Origin: Aphidius gifuensis
Lineage: Eukaryota > Arthropoda > Insecta > Hymenoptera > Braconidae
Direction of reading: 5' to 3'
Assembly: GCF_014905175.1 (NCBI RefSeq)
Contig: NC_057788.1
Location: 10,919,446-10,983,445, forward strand
Length of the DNA: 64,000 nt
Below, piece after piece: positions 34,909-47,779 of this stretch. Below the pieces are notes generated by a model, which ran no database searches, was not told where the DNA came from, and worked only from the letters and a program-made list of their open reading frames with translations. The position numbers and the translations under genes are program-made. The stretch's first letter is position 1. Each line of letters opens with the position of its first letter.

Positions 34909-35950
34909 AATATAAATAAAAAAATCACCTAATCTACAAAAAATCATAGCAATAAGTGGGTTTTAAAATACAATTTAAAATTAAAAAAGTTATCCTACTG
35001 ATTAGAAGTCTTAAAATTTATCATCAAGTGCAGAAAAGGTCAAAAAATATTTAAAATCATTCCCATCTTTGCAGAACCACTGGATCACAATGTTCCTCAA
35101 CCAAATAAACTATAATATTATGTCAAATTTAATTATCAAAGTGATTAAAAAATGTCCAAGTAAATTAAATGCATAAAATTTTTAATTAAAATACAAATAT
35201 TTTTTTAAATAAATTATTGATTAATCGATTCTTATATAGATACTCAAAAAACAGATAATAAATCCAGTTAAATATCTGTAATTTAAATCAAGAAAGTTGA
35301 GCCGACTCAAGTATTATCATTTATCACGAAAATGTAAAAAAATAAAAAAAATGAATGTTTCTTTAAAAAAAAAAAAAAACATCCATATCTTGTTTAAAAA
35401 AAATAATAATTAATTTTCGTCATTATATTTTCAGATTAATATTTTATTTAAATAAAAAAATAATATACAGAATTAAATATAAATAGGTTGGTTTATTCAA
35501 ATTTAAAAAACACACTTGTTTATTTTTAAAATTTATTTTATTTTTTGCCATGCAAGCACGACACAAAAACATAATATCCTTATTATATTAATTTTTTAAT
35601 ACAAACATAATGATTGCGTAAACAAAAATTAACAAAAAAAAAAAAATATCTGGTTACATCGAATGACAGTGTTTAATTTAACAGCATTGAGATCATTACA
35701 GAAAAATAAAAATATAGCAGTTATTAAATTTTAGTGAAATAAAAATATTTTTAAAAGAAAACAAGAAACAAAAAAGGACAAACAGTGAATATGGTTTGAG
35801 GGTCTGTATATGGTATATGGGTTTATGGTCTGGTCAAGCCTTTCTCATGCATGTACCTATGGGTACCAGAGTCTGTCTGTGTCTTTGAATGTGTATATAT
35901 GCACATGGCTTGAGAATATATAAGGTTTTATTTTCAAAATTTATGATTGT
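34909..35950. other. AT-rich gene-free stretch
   Basis: No feature recognised; a mixed patch at 35790-35890 is noted. Confidence 0.45.
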
Positions 35951-35954
35951 CAAT

Positions 35955-36125
35955 AAATTTTAAAAGCGTTTCGTCTGGAGCCCTTAGGGCTGCCAACGGT
36001 TGGGCCAAAATAAAACAAAACTTAGTTGTATTCGCGCGCAAATATACTATAACCAAAAATTGCATCAGTGGCGGTGGTGGTGGTGCATCATCAGAGTGTT
36101 CAGAAGACTCTCAGCTTCTGCCGCT
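35955..36125. promoter_or_regulatory. higher-GC island, regulatory element or possible exon
   Basis: Contains GTCTGGAGCCCTTAGGGCTG and GGCGGTGGTGGTGG. The plus ORF 35947-36279 reads SGGGGGASSECSEDSQLLPL here, which is protein-like, but then runs into poly-Phe. No flanking splice partner was found. Undecided. Confidence 0.25.
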
Positions 36126-37185
36126 ATATTTTTTTTTTCATTTTATATATTTTATTCTACGTTCTGCTTTTTTTTTTTTTTTGAATATCTTTTTAGGTAT
36201 TTTACATCCTCGTTGTTATAACAATACTATAAATATTTTTATATACATGTCGATGGGACATTTTATATCAATTAGATAGACATATAACTCTCAAGCAAAA
36301 ACTGACCTAAAGTGTTCCTCTTTTCCACAAATTTTTTATATCGTTTCATCAAACTAACGTAATATTTTCATTAATAAAATTATTAACATTTCAAATTTAA
36401 ATGAAGCTTTTGATTTTAAAAATTAAAAGTAAATACTTATGTGATTCAAAATATAAAATATAGCTCATGTATATATAAATTTTAACATTTTTTTTTATGT
36501 CATTCTTGGCTCAACTTTTTATATGTCTTTTTAACTTCATAATTGGATAATTTTCTAACTTACTTATATACAAGTTTTGAACAGAGACTATTTCATTTAA
36601 AACACCTTGTGAATTAGTGCAACTAATTACGTTTTGTACAATCGGCATGAATTTTACTACCCTGCGATTTTCATCTTTCTTATTTCAGCACATATGTGTT
36701 TGTGTATTTGTATATATGAAGAGAACCAATATTCCCCTTTCTTTCCCTCTATTTTCAATAACCCATCTCTTACCTTATACCCCAGATTTTATTTCTTTTA
36801 GCTTTAGGGCTTTAAACGTACATATATCTTTTATAATACCTTTTCTCTAGTTTCGTTCGTTCAATTTTTTTTTTTCATCTTTATTTTTGTATTTCAACTC
36901 AACTTTTTTTTTTTTTTTTTCAAAACATAATCCTATCCAAAAGTATAATTTTTTAATAACCATCAACAATTGTTGTATTTGTAGGGAACAAAATTATCTT
37001 TTTTCTTTTTTTTTTTTTGGCAAAACATACCTTCTTAATAAGTTTGAAACAAAAAAAAGAAAAATGCTTTTTTCACTTTATGCAACTATATTATATATCC
37101 GCACATGTATATACCATACGCACAGAAGTTAACGATGAATATTATATTTTCTGTATGGATGTTTCTTGGAACGTTTTATGTTTAT
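36126..37185. other. AT-rich gene-free stretch
   Basis: Poly-T runs; no gene. Confidence 0.45.
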
Positions 37186-37840
37186 TGTTAGAATGAGTCA
37201 GAATGCGCGGCAAATGGATTGTTTATGTGTGTGTCCTTGTTTGTGAAAGAGCGAAAATAAGGGAACCTTTTTGCATTCACCCACGAGAGACAGAGGGTAT
37301 TCCCATTTGCCTTGGTTCCGAATGAGTAAGTTTTTTTTCTTTTTTTTTTTTTTTTTGAATTATCACAAGTTCTGTCGATGTTATTATGGGTTTTGCGGTT
37401 CCACGGATCAACAACACACACTCATTCTGTGCTCTTGGTTCTCCAGAATGCCAAAAGTTTTGTATTTCATTTCTTATATATATTAGTCGGATATTTTTTT
37501 TTGTTTTTTGCTTTTTTTTAAATACCAAGAGCTCGCAAAATATATTGCAAAAAAATATTTAAAATAAAAATATGAAATAACTTTAAAGTCTGGTACAAAT
37601 ACGTGATTTTCAACAATATTTTTTGGATATGAAATTTTTTGTTTTTTATTATACATGTTACACTTTTATGTTTGAGACTATGTTTCTATACTGAAGACAA
37701 ACTATTCGTTGTTTGAAATCACCTCCCTCGTCATTTCATTTTAGCAGTTATTTCTCCATACACGAAAATCGATATTTCATGGCTAATCACCAGGATTTCT
37801 GGAAGGCGTGGAAACGCCATTTATTATTTATCGCATTGCC
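37185..37840. promoter_or_regulatory. cluster of higher-GC non-coding islands
   Basis: Islands at 37190-37330, 37375-37460 and 37710-37840, separated by A/T runs. The last contains the small stem GGCGT-GGAAA-CGCC and a CATTTATTATTTATCGC homeodomain-like string. ORFs on both strands overlap without coding character. Candidate cis-regulatory elements. Confidence 0.3.
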
Positions 37841-40800
37841 TCGGGTTAGAAAAAAAAAATTAAAAATAAAAATCATGTACACTAAAATGAACATATATGA
37901 ATTTTTTGATTTATTTTTCATTATTTAAAAGTCTTAATAGTACAATTAATTTAGATCAAAAATCAAAATGCTAGATGCTGCAAAAATATACACTGTTAGA
38001 ATAAAAATATAAATACAATGTTAAAAATGGTTTACACCTAATTTTTATATAATGTTAATTTAACACATTTAAATTTATTGTAAATAATTTTTTATGTTAA
38101 CTAAAATTTTTAATTTGAAAAATATGTTAATTTAATATTTTTGATTGTCGAACAATTTATTTTAATATTCTGCCAGTGAAATTTTTTAAAATTAGTAATT
38201 AATTTTGATCGAAAAAATTTCCTGCAAGTCTCAAAGAAAAATTATATTTAGGAAGACTGTATGTTAGAAATACGCACTCTATTACTCGAAAAATAATTCA
38301 AGGGGAAGTCACTATTGTGTAATCTGATGTACATCGAGAAAGGAATTCTCAATAATCTTTTGTAATCTTACCGAAATGATTTTTAAAAAATTGTGAAATC
38401 ATTGCAATCTCTTGTACTCTTCTCTAATAAACATTTATCTATAGTGTACCCTAAATTTTGAAGTCACTTCCTCTCATGAAAATTAATGTATTTAATATAC
38501 ATGTATACACATATTTTTTTTTTCTTATCTTTTACACTAAATTTTTAAGTGCAATACATAGATAAAGCTAGACTATATACATCTGGATAAAAAAAAAAAT
38601 AAATAAACGAGCATCACCGTTCATATTGTGTTTATAAAGAGACGAAATAATTACTCATATAAAAAAGCTCAATCGAATGCCTGATGCAGGATGACGAGGC
38701 GCGTGCGGTCGAATCGTCTTGTCTTTTTCATGACCCCCTTCTCCCATCCCCTTCATAACATTATTTTTTATTTTACATTTTTTTTTTTGCACAATCTTAT
38801 TTCTTATTATTCCACATGAAAAAAGATGATGTAAAAAAAAAAAAAAAACTAAAATATCAGGCAATAGAGAAAAGCCTAATCATGCGCCATCTTCAATATT
38901 ATATTAATTAAAAATCCAAGATCCTTTGAACATATAAACGATTTCATTGTTCGATTATTTTCTTGTTTTTTTTCATATAAAATTTATACATATATATATA
39001 TATTTTATTATTATTCTTTCCTTGTCGATTCTTTGCTTGTTTTACACTTGTCTCCATCGTTGAGCATATATAAAAGTCAGAGACTATATTATCGGAACAA
39101 AGAGGAAACGATTTGAATTAAAGAGATGCCCAGAGAGAAGTCAAGGTGAAGGGGAATCAAGAAATTTTTGTTCCCACAATATTGAAAATTTGTTGAGTCA
39201 TCATTTCAAAGTTCGACGAGCCAAAGAAAAAATATATATTATATATTATTCCAATTTTAAAATGAACGTGTGGCTTCTTTCAATGTTTATACTTAAGTTA
39301 ATGTGTTTAAGTGTGCATTTTATATATGTATGTGTTGGACAGCTTTAGTCCCATGTTTTTTTTTTTCTTTATATTTATATATATTATGTATATGTGTATG
39401 TATATTATATGATCGTAATACAACCCTTGTCTCTCTTAAACGTCTGGCCACAGGGACCTGTATATATCAGTACTACTCTATTTTATATCTACAAGAGCCA
39501 CGCTTCATTAGCTCATATATGAAAGAGAAAATAAATTATTCTTTATTCTACATATGCCTTTTTCATTTTTTAAAAACTGATCAATATATGATTTTTTTTT
39601 TTAAATTTTATTTTATAAATAAGCACAAGGCCTACAACACATGATCTTGTTCATCGTTAGAATTTACAAATGTAATTATTCAACTTTGTATATTTTATTT
39701 TACTCTTTTTCTTCTCATTATAAATTATTTTTTATGTGTTTATATTTTTCTTTATGCACAAAGATATAACATTATTATATGTATCATACATGGGATCTTT
39801 TTTTTTTTTTTTTAAATTGTCTGTTGTTAATTATAACTTTATTGCATTCATTGTATTTATTAACGAAAAAAACAATAAAATTTTGTTAATTATTTATGAA
39901 TAATATAAATATTCTGCCAAATTATTTATGGCATATTTTTCGTTATATATTTTATATAAATTGTTGTTATTTAATTATTTTTTTTAATGAGAAAAACACT
40001 GAGTGCTTTTAATACAAACTCTTGCGTCAATTTTACACACAAATATACTGAAAAGATGTTTAAAAAAATATATTAGTACTATTAAAAAAAGCTCAATTAG
40101 ATAAAAAATTAATTGACTATTAAATTTAGGGGTTGTTCTTTCAGGTAAAAAATTACATAAAGATTAAACACATATTTTTTTACTGAATGAGTTCTTTTTC
40201 ATGCTAAATTCAAAAAACAATTGTTTCAATTGTTTTGTTTTACCAAAAAAAAAAATACTAAATTTTCTTTATGAAAATTTCATTGTTTGATAGAGTTAAA
40301 AATTCTTCATGCGTGACAAAAGACATCAACAATATCCAGCATGGAATTTTTAATATATTTAATTAATTAATTAAATTGTTTAATTTAATTTGATTGATGT
40401 GATAATAAGTATTAATACTGTCAACTAAAATTATAAATATATATATACAAAATAAATATATATTGAATGTATTAATTTTCAAAAATAATTACAACAAGAT
40501 AATGGTAAATGTAAGCTTTCTTTACATTGTCAGTTTTAATTGAATCAATCGCTTAATTAACGAACATCACAAATGACGCGTCGAAGACATCGCATTTATT
40601 TGTCTCATTCTTTGAGTTGTCTGTCTCTTTTTTTTTTTGTTTTTTTCTTATTCTGTCTCTTGTTCTTTTTTTTGTTTTTTTGTGTATATATAATAAAATA
40701 TATATTGTATGAACTCGTCACTGCAGTGTGTGTTTTGTTCTCTGCAAGCACTCAAAGTTAAGCAACTTAAGACTCGCACACATACTAAACGAGAGTCGCT

Positions 40801-41830
40801 TATTAATTTCTGTTCTCTCTTCTCGATCTTATATAAAATCTTATACTAAATGTGCAGCATCGTTTTTCATCGAATCATGTATCTTTTTTTCATCGTTTAA
40901 TCGAACACAACAACTTCTATTTTAAATTCTAGCTGAATTATTATTTTTTTTTTTTTTTTGCCAGTAAAAATGAAACAACACTTTGGTATGACAGCTTTAC
41001 ATAAAAAATCTATAATCATATATCTTATGTATTTGGACTTGCTTATTATAACCATCTGCCTCAAAAATTTTTAAAAAAAAAGTTGTATAAATTTAATGAA
41101 AACATTGACAACAAATTTTCTTTATTACCCTTAAATATTTTAATGAATATTTATTCAAGTTTGTATTGTAAAAAATAACAAACAAATACTTATTAAATTT
41201 TTTTTTGTCAATTTTTTCAAGAGCCATACACCCGCATTATATACCCGCATAACCAAATTTGTATTCTACATTTTTTAAATCATTTTTTTATTAAAAATTT
41301 CAAGAAATTAATGGAAATATATCACTGTGGGAAAACCAGTTGATGCTTGTGTTTTTTTACTTAATAATTTCATAACAAATAAAGCTTTTTTTGTTGAAGA
41401 TTATTATTATTTGAGCAAGTGGATGCATGCGATTGTAGGTTATGTTTTAAATGTGAATTTTTTGACTGATATATATTAGTAAATATTCTGAATCATTAAC
41501 TATATTATTTTTTTTTTTTTTGGTTTTTATAATTCAATTCACCTACACAAAAGAAAGAGAGATAAAAAAAAATATAATCAATTGAGTGCAGGAGGAAAAA
41601 TTCGTTGTTTTTTATTTATAATTTTTTTTAAGTATTCTGGATGAAGAAAAAAGAAAAAAAAAATTTCTTGATTTATACGGAATTGATGTGCAGTACGATT
41701 AAGAGGCACACAGCCTTTTTGTACAGGGAAAAAATATAAAAAAAATATAAAAAATGAATAAATAAATGAAAGAAAAAGAAAAATAAAAGGGCCTGTTGGA
41801 CCCATTCTTGTGTATATATATATACATGTT
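37841..41830. other. 4-kb gene-poor stretch
   Basis: AT-rich with long T runs. Small mixed-composition patches lie at 38270-38460, 38645-38760, 39110-39200 and 40570-40830. No ORF with recognisable domains, no RNA gene and no clear transposon were found. Confidence 0.45.
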
Positions 41831-42050
41831 GTTGGAGGTTAGACCTCGAGGCTCCACGATCTTCATTTTTTACTTTCAAAAAACATGACGATGCTCATTT
41901 TTCTGACTCGTGAAGAATTCTTCAAACTGACGTGTAAACCAAACGGGGTTCTACAATATGTGAGTCCATGTGGGGAGAAAGGACGGACGCGGGCCCCTTT
42001 GGATATCGTCTTTTGGGTCCTGAAATCCTCCACCCATCATCGCTCTTTCT
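41830..42050. promoter_or_regulatory. higher-GC non-coding island
   Basis: Includes GGAGAAAGGACGGACGCGGG and CCTTTGGATATCG. The overlapping plus ORF 41885-42265 (126 codons) has no recognisable domain and continues through poly-T. Candidate regulatory DNA. Confidence 0.25.
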
Positions 42051-42439
42051 CACTTTTATATCTTTTCGCGTTTTTTATTTATTTTATTATTTTTCATAAT
42101 ACAATTCAACAGAATTTTTTATATATATTTTTTTTTATTTCAACTATTTTTCAGAATAATATATCTGAGGAAAGACTGCAAAATGAGGACCCAAAAAAGA
42201 AAGAAAAAAATATTCTTTTGTGTCATTTTTACCAGCCGGTTTTTATTGCAGGATATAAACAGTAAAATGAATTTAAAAACTTAATCAATAAATATTATAC
42301 TTATGTGTATGGATCATATTAAAATCAATTCTTTTTTTTTTTTTTTTAAATCTCTTATCAGCAAATGAATAGAAAGATTATAATTATCATTAATTTTTTT
42401 ATGAAATATTATTAATAAATAAAAAAACTTATTCATTTT

Positions 42440-42730
42440 CGATAAATGTCAAGATTGGACGTTTCAAAAAATATGAATAAAGTCTGCTTCATCTTTTTCG
42501 TCTTGGAATATTTCATATTTTGTTTGACATACAGGGACCAGTCTCGCGGTTATAATACTGGGCCTTACAATATGACTTTGGGATTTTCAGGCCCCTGGCT
42601 ATATTATTCTCTATATAGTATATCTCAGCAGCGCGATCTCGGCGTGGAATGATTTTCGAAATATGATTAATTGCCCAGCTCGTCGGTATTTTTCGTTCGG
42701 GAATCCATTTGGATTTTAACCTGGCTTGGA
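42440..42730. promoter_or_regulatory. higher-GC non-coding island
   Basis: Nearly 290 bp of mixed sequence including CCAGTCTCGCGG, GGCCCCTGGCTATATT and CAGCGCGATCTCGGCGTGGA. The plus ORF 42446-42652 shows no domain. One of the clearest composition islands in the window. Confidence 0.3.
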
Positions 42731-43345
42731 ATATCTTTCTCCTCTTATATAGCTTCCACTATCTTCTATTTTTTTTTTTTTTTTTTTACTTTTTCTTAAC
42801 ACACACAGTGTCTTTTTTTCTCAAAATTTTTTTTTTTTTTATTGTTCTGTTTATTTCATTTGGTTTTTTTAAAAAACAACATTTCAAAATAAAAAACTTT
42901 TTGTATGGTTTTTGTATTATTATTGTTATTTTCTTGTTTCCAAAATTCAAAAGTTTGTGTTAAAAATTTGAATTTATCATGAAATTTAAATAATATTATG
43001 ATTAATTTTTGGAAATACCAAATAATATTATAATTTCTTTTTCAACCTGTGAATTTATTGTGTCCACAAAGAACCCTGCTTAGGACTATACATTTTAAAA
43101 TTTTACATATACCTATACAAATGTATATTATTAAAGAAAAAAAAAAAAAAAAAAAACTCCTGAAGGTTTATAAATGCATTTATATATATACAGTCAATAA
43201 ATTCTTTTGTAAAATTAATAGAATACTAATATAATTGGTTATACATTTTATTTTTTATTTTAAAAATTTTAATTTAAATATTCCAAAGAATTTTTTCATA
43301 TATATTTTTTTTTTTCAAATACAATATATTATAATACTTCATTCT
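42731..43345. other. AT-rich gene-free stretch
   Basis: Very long T and A runs; nothing recognised. Confidence 0.5.
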
Positions 43346-43860
43346 CCACTACTTTATCTTATTTCTCTGCGATTGCCGTAGAGTTGAACCGATATATCTC
43401 AAATCAGAGCGCGTTCAATTCATTTGCAAGATACGATCTTTCATTCGAAATATGAATATTATATTACAAGTTACCAGTCTTTTTATGTGTTTGTATATGT
43501 GTGTATGTGTATGTGTATTGAGTTTAAGATGAGAAAAAAAAAGGAGAGTAATCAAAGGGAAAATAAAAGGGCACAGAAGACAGTGTCGATGGGGGCCCCC
43601 ACCATTAACTTCCTCATCGGGGATTCACCCTTCGTCACATGAAGTACACGAATTAATGCATATAAAAAAAATTTTTTTTTTCTTTTATTTCTTTCCATTT
43701 CGTGTTATTTATTTATTTTCATTTTATTTCATTTATGTGTGTATTTGTGTGCGAGTTCTTAAGAACTTGTAGATCGAGAAACAGGAACCTTGGATGAGCA
43801 TAAGTCGCGGTTTGTCGAATGTAAATGTCTGTAGGAGCTCTTCGATTCTTAGCTCTTATG
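43345..43860. promoter_or_regulatory. higher-GC non-coding islands
   Basis: Mixed sequence at 43370-43640 (with GATGGGGGCCCCCACCATT, itself a palindrome around GGGGGCCCCC) and at 43750-43860. No convincing ORF. Confidence 0.3.
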
Positions 43861-43970
43861 GTTTAAATGATTATTGTGATGGTTATATAGCTGTATCAGT
43901 ATAAAAGATTCACAATGATACTTTAAATTGGATTTTGAATATCATCAGCAGAAGTATACTGTATAATTAC

Positions 43971-44230
43971 GTTGCAGAATGCACTAGTTTTTAATAAAAT
44001 TGATTACAATATTCAATCATTTCTCTGCTTTATACACAAAAGTATTTTCCATAATCGAAAGAATTTTTTTTTCATATTATAATTGTTTCAATAAGGTTGC
44101 AGAATGCACTAGTTTTAAATAAAATTGATTAAAATATTCAATCATATCTCTACTTTATACACAAAATTGTTTTCCATAATCGGAAGTATTTTTTTTTTTT
44201 TTTATTCATATACATTATAATTATTTTAAT
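43971..44230 (+). repeat. tandem duplication, two copies of about 125 bp
   Basis: GTTGCAGAATGCACTAGTTT starts copies at 43971 and 44096. Both continue through ATAAAATTGATTA, TTCAATCAT, TTTATACACAAAA and TTTTCCATAATCG with a handful of substitutions. Confidence 0.9.
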
Positions 44231-45275
44231 GCAATTTTTTTATCATTATTGTTATTTAAAAAATTATTACACGAACCAATAGTGACTTTATACTTTCGAA
44301 CAAAAAAATTGGCTTTAAATCTAATATATTTTTCTTATTATAAATAAATTTGTTTAAAAAAAAAAAAAAATTCTAAAACAAAATTAATTATTTCAATTGA
44401 AGAAATTCATTTTACAAACTCAAAAAAAAAAAATTGTTTCTGAGTGTGTAAATATATTACAGGGTGTTCAGACAAGAATATAGTGATTGATGGACATTAA
44501 AATATAAAATCTTCAAGTATAAAGATAAACTGCAACGGCTTTTATTAAAATAATAAAAAGTCATGTCATATATCATGCTTATTAATATTTATTATTTGAG
44601 ATATTTTTCCATCATTCGGTATAAAATCCATCGATACGGTACAAAATTTTTTTACAATTTTTAATGGATAAAAGCTTTACTATTGTCTTACTCTAAATTG
44701 ATATGAATATGTATATTTTATTTAATTATCAAAATAACATGTTGAAATTTTCATAACAAATATATATTTTTTTTCAATGAAAATTTTAAATTTAATCGTG
44801 CAATTGATTTAAATAATTTACAATGCATTTCAACAATTTTTTTATAAACAATAGTATGTACATATAATACAGAAAAAAAAAAATAAATAATCCGAGCGTG
44901 TGCGGGCGGCCTATATATGCATTGGCGCTCGCGAACGGAATAATAATAAAAATAAAAAATGAGAATTGGAAAGAAATAAATTCGTGTATATAAATATAAA
45001 AGTAAAAAAAATGAAAAAGGCAAAGATGGAATAACGCAAATAAAAGTTGCTATAAAAAAAAATATATACAGAGTGAATACTCTCCTCTCTTTTGACTAAG
45101 AATTTTTAAATTTTGTCACGTTCAAATTTAAACACAGTCATTTGTTGCCGCGTTCTTTTCTCCCATCTATTCTTTTATTCCATTCTGTTGTGTTTCTATG
45201 TCTTTTTGTCTTCACCAATTCCACTATTCGAAACTGATTTTTTTTTTCACTTACATATATATATATAAATGTATC
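44231..45275. other. AT-rich stretch with one small GC patch
   Basis: A GAGCGTGTGCGGGCGGCC ... GGCGCTCGCG patch at 44893-44935 stands out; otherwise no feature. Confidence 0.4.
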
Positions 45276-45289
45276 TTATTTTTTTTTTA

Positions 45290-45400
45290 ACTCAAATCTT
45301 GATGACTTGAGTGGCGGGAAATTACGTTATTTCGAAATTATAACATTCGATGTGGCTTTGAATCGAACGAAATCGTGGGATTATTCTTGACTTCTTCTTC
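45290..45400. promoter_or_regulatory. small mixed-composition island
   Basis: GAGTGGCGGGAAATTACGTT and CGATGTGGCTTTGAATCG lie in AT-rich DNA; no ORF of note. Confidence 0.2.
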
Positions 45401-45995
45401 TTCTCTATATCATTATTAAATAAAGATAATATAAAAAATAAAAATAAATAAACAAAATTACAAAAGAAATTTATATATATATATTTTTTTTTTATTTTTG
45501 TGATTTGATTTTTCCAAGAATACTGTAGTCTCATATTAACATGATTTCAAAAGAAATCACTGCCTGTAATACAAGATTTTATCGTATATATATATTAATA
45601 AATAAAAAATTCATACCACAAATATATTTAGTGTATCTTATCTAATCGGTATAGATAAAGGAAAAAATAATAATTAACTTAGGAAGTCCTCTTGAGATAA
45701 TATATATATTTTTTAATAAATAAATTAAAATTTAATTTCATATAAATTTGATAAATATATTTTATCTTGTAATTAAAAATTTCAATATGTTGCAATACAT
45801 AATAATTTTTTATTTATATTTTTTAATATTGATATAAATTAATTAATATTAAAAAAAAATCAAAAATTCGTTTCTCCATTAGACAAAAGATTGAAAAAAT
45901 AAATAAACCTTAATGTATATAAAAAAAAAAAAATGATCAAGAAATAAATAATTTGCAAAACAAAATATTATATGCTGAATACGGGTATAGGGTTT
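45401..45995. other. AT-rich gene-free stretch
   Basis: No feature recognised. Confidence 0.5.
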
Positions 45996-46004
45996 ATTTA
46001 TATA

Positions 46005-46200
46005 TATAGGTGCAGAGCAACACAAATGGGGGTCTGTCTCTTTTCAAATAATTCAAAAACCAGCCGATCGAACATACATTTCAGGGGTCCCGGGGCCCTC
46101 GCGGTCTCGCACCGTGTAATTATCGTCGGAGTGCTCGAACCGTGCCCCTCGAATCACTGAATGCACCCAGTGATCCTCAATCCCTTGTATAAAAGTGAAT
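46005..46200. promoter_or_regulatory. strongest GC-rich non-coding island
   Basis: About 190 bp with GGGGTCCCGGGGCCCTCGCGG, CACCGTGTAATTATCGTCGG (homeodomain core TAATTA) and CGTGCCCCTCGAATCACTGA. ORFs cross it on both strands (45972-46160 plus, 46053-46241 minus) with no domain. Base composition is radically different from the neighbours, which suggests constraint rather than drift. Confidence 0.4.
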
Positions 46201-47000
46201 AAAAATTGCCAAATCACATCCTTCATTATGTATTTCTGCATAAAATAAATTATCTTATATACTCACTTTAGATAACAAATATATATTCAGCTCAAAAGAA
46301 TATTAAAAAATATATCTAGCACTAAAAAGTTTCACGGTAAATGTTTTTTTTTAAAACTTTAATAATAACTAAAATTTCACCGACTCATGTTTAAATATAT
46401 ATATCTGAATAATCATTAGTCTATATACTTGAAACGAATAACTCAACTTGAAACAATATCAATTTATTTATTTTTTTTTTTCTTCTTTCTGGTATTTTTA
46501 TAAGTCATTTATCTTATCAACTAAAATTTAATATGGAAAAAAAAATATTTTTATATTATTTATCAAATCAAAATCTATTTTAAAATTTATACATTACTTG
46601 AGTATATAGATATGTATTTATTTTATATATACTCGAGTTATAATTATCCTTTTTTTCTTTATCTATAATTTACTTTTAAAATATTAAATTAATTTTTTTA
46701 TTAAAGTTATTATTTTTTTTTTTTGTTTTTATATTCTTTAAATTTAATACAGATTCAATTACTATCATTATTATTTTTTTATAATATATTAATATTACTC
46801 TAAATTTTTTTTCTTTAACTGGATAAAAAAAAAAAGTTTTAATTAATAAAGAAAAAGTTTTTTCTTTCGTAGTTTTTTGTTTTTTTTTTTTTTTAACGAA
46901 TCTATAGGACATTTTTTTTCGATTGTATTATTTATTTTTTGTACATTTAATTTCATAAAAAAAAAATAAAAAGTTACTTTAATTAATTTTTCTTATTTTC
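46201..47000. other. AT-rich gene-free stretch
   Basis: Extreme A/T runs; nothing recognised. Confidence 0.5.
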
Positions 47001-47349
47001 ATGTTATGGTCAAATTTAAACGACAGTATTAATTTTAAAATTAATATTTGTACAAAATTATATATCAGAGTTACTCCATATTTTACAAATAATACTCTCA
47101 AAGATGTTGCTAAAGATGTAAGTTAATTTGTCCTTATTTATATTAATAATTTACATTTTTTTAAAATAAATTTTTGTGTTTTTTAGAAATGTGTTGTACT
47201 GTATGAGTAAGTAAGAGAAATGTGGAATATAATTAGTTTAAAAAAAAGCATTAAATAAGTATCTGAATTGCCAACACGTGCAGCAAATGGTGTTGATATA
47301 ATAATGTTATCTTCAACAATTGAAAATGCAATTGAAAGTTTTAAATGAA
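47001..47349 (+). pseudogene. possible decayed gene fragment
   Basis: An ATG at 47001 opens 39 codons (ending NNTLKDVAKD) up to a GTAAGT donor at 47118. A TTTTTTAG acceptor at about 47186 then leads to KCVVLYE followed at once by a stop, with VREMWN readable beyond it. A further coding-like stretch in another frame reads ELPTRAANGVDIIMLSSTIE then NAIESFK and a stop at 47349. No splice arrangement joins all three without a stop, so it looks like a broken copy of a small gene. I do not recognise the family. It could also be chance. Confidence 0.25.
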
Positions 47350-47457
47350 TAATCATCAACAAAAAGTCAATAAATAAAACTATTTACAACAATTTTAATA
47401 GTAATTATTATATTCTATAAAATAAAATACAAAATATTGCAAAATTTTCAAAACTTA

Positions 47458-47463
47458 TTTATT
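47458..47463 (-). terminator. candidate poly(A) signal of the 49-residue peptide gene
   Basis: AATAAA on the minus strand, about 75 nt beyond the stop codon. Confidence 0.4.
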
Positions 47464-47535
47464 TTAAATAAAAAGCTATTTATCATATAAAAAGATAGTT
47501 AATAAATTAGCTACAATATTAGAGAAAATTTTGTT

Positions 47536-47779
47536 TCATTCTTCATCCTTGTTTGGACCAGCAACACGAGCAGTTTCTGATGCAACCTTTTAATCAAAAG
47601 ACAACACAGAATAATTATAAAAGAATTTGATTATTGTCAATAATGTTGAATTTTATCTTTTTTTATCAATCGAAACTTACATCTCTTTGCTCTTCTTCTC
47701 TTCTCTGTCTTTTTTTTTCTTCTTGCCAGGCTAGAATTCTAGCTTTTCTTATTTCCAAATCTGCTTCTCTATCTGACAT
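47536..47779 (-). CDS. small charged helical protein, 49 residues, two exons; function unknown
   Basis: Exon 1 47779-47681 (33 codons) and exon 2 47586-47536 (16 codons plus TGA) are joined by a 94-bp intron with a GTAAGT donor and TTAAAAG acceptor. Phase is 0 on both sides. The product starts MSDREADLEIRKARILAW, continues with a long run of Glu, Lys, Arg and Gln (QEEKKRQRREEEQRD), and ends with a polar tail (VASETARVAGPNKDEE). Residues 5-33 should form a single highly charged amphipathic or coiled-coil helix. There is no signal peptide or membrane segment. ATG context CAACAATG is good, splice sites are strong, and codon composition differs from the A/T runs around it. I do not recognise the family, and it may be a fragment of a longer protein whose other exons I missed. 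Confidence 0.65.

Noticed and set aside
41885..42265. 126-codon plus ORF, among the longest outside the genes
   Set aside because: First third crosses a composition island, the rest is poly-T; no domain recognised.
42709..42963. Poly-Phe ORF of 84 codons
   Set aside because: Reads long T runs; low-complexity artefact.
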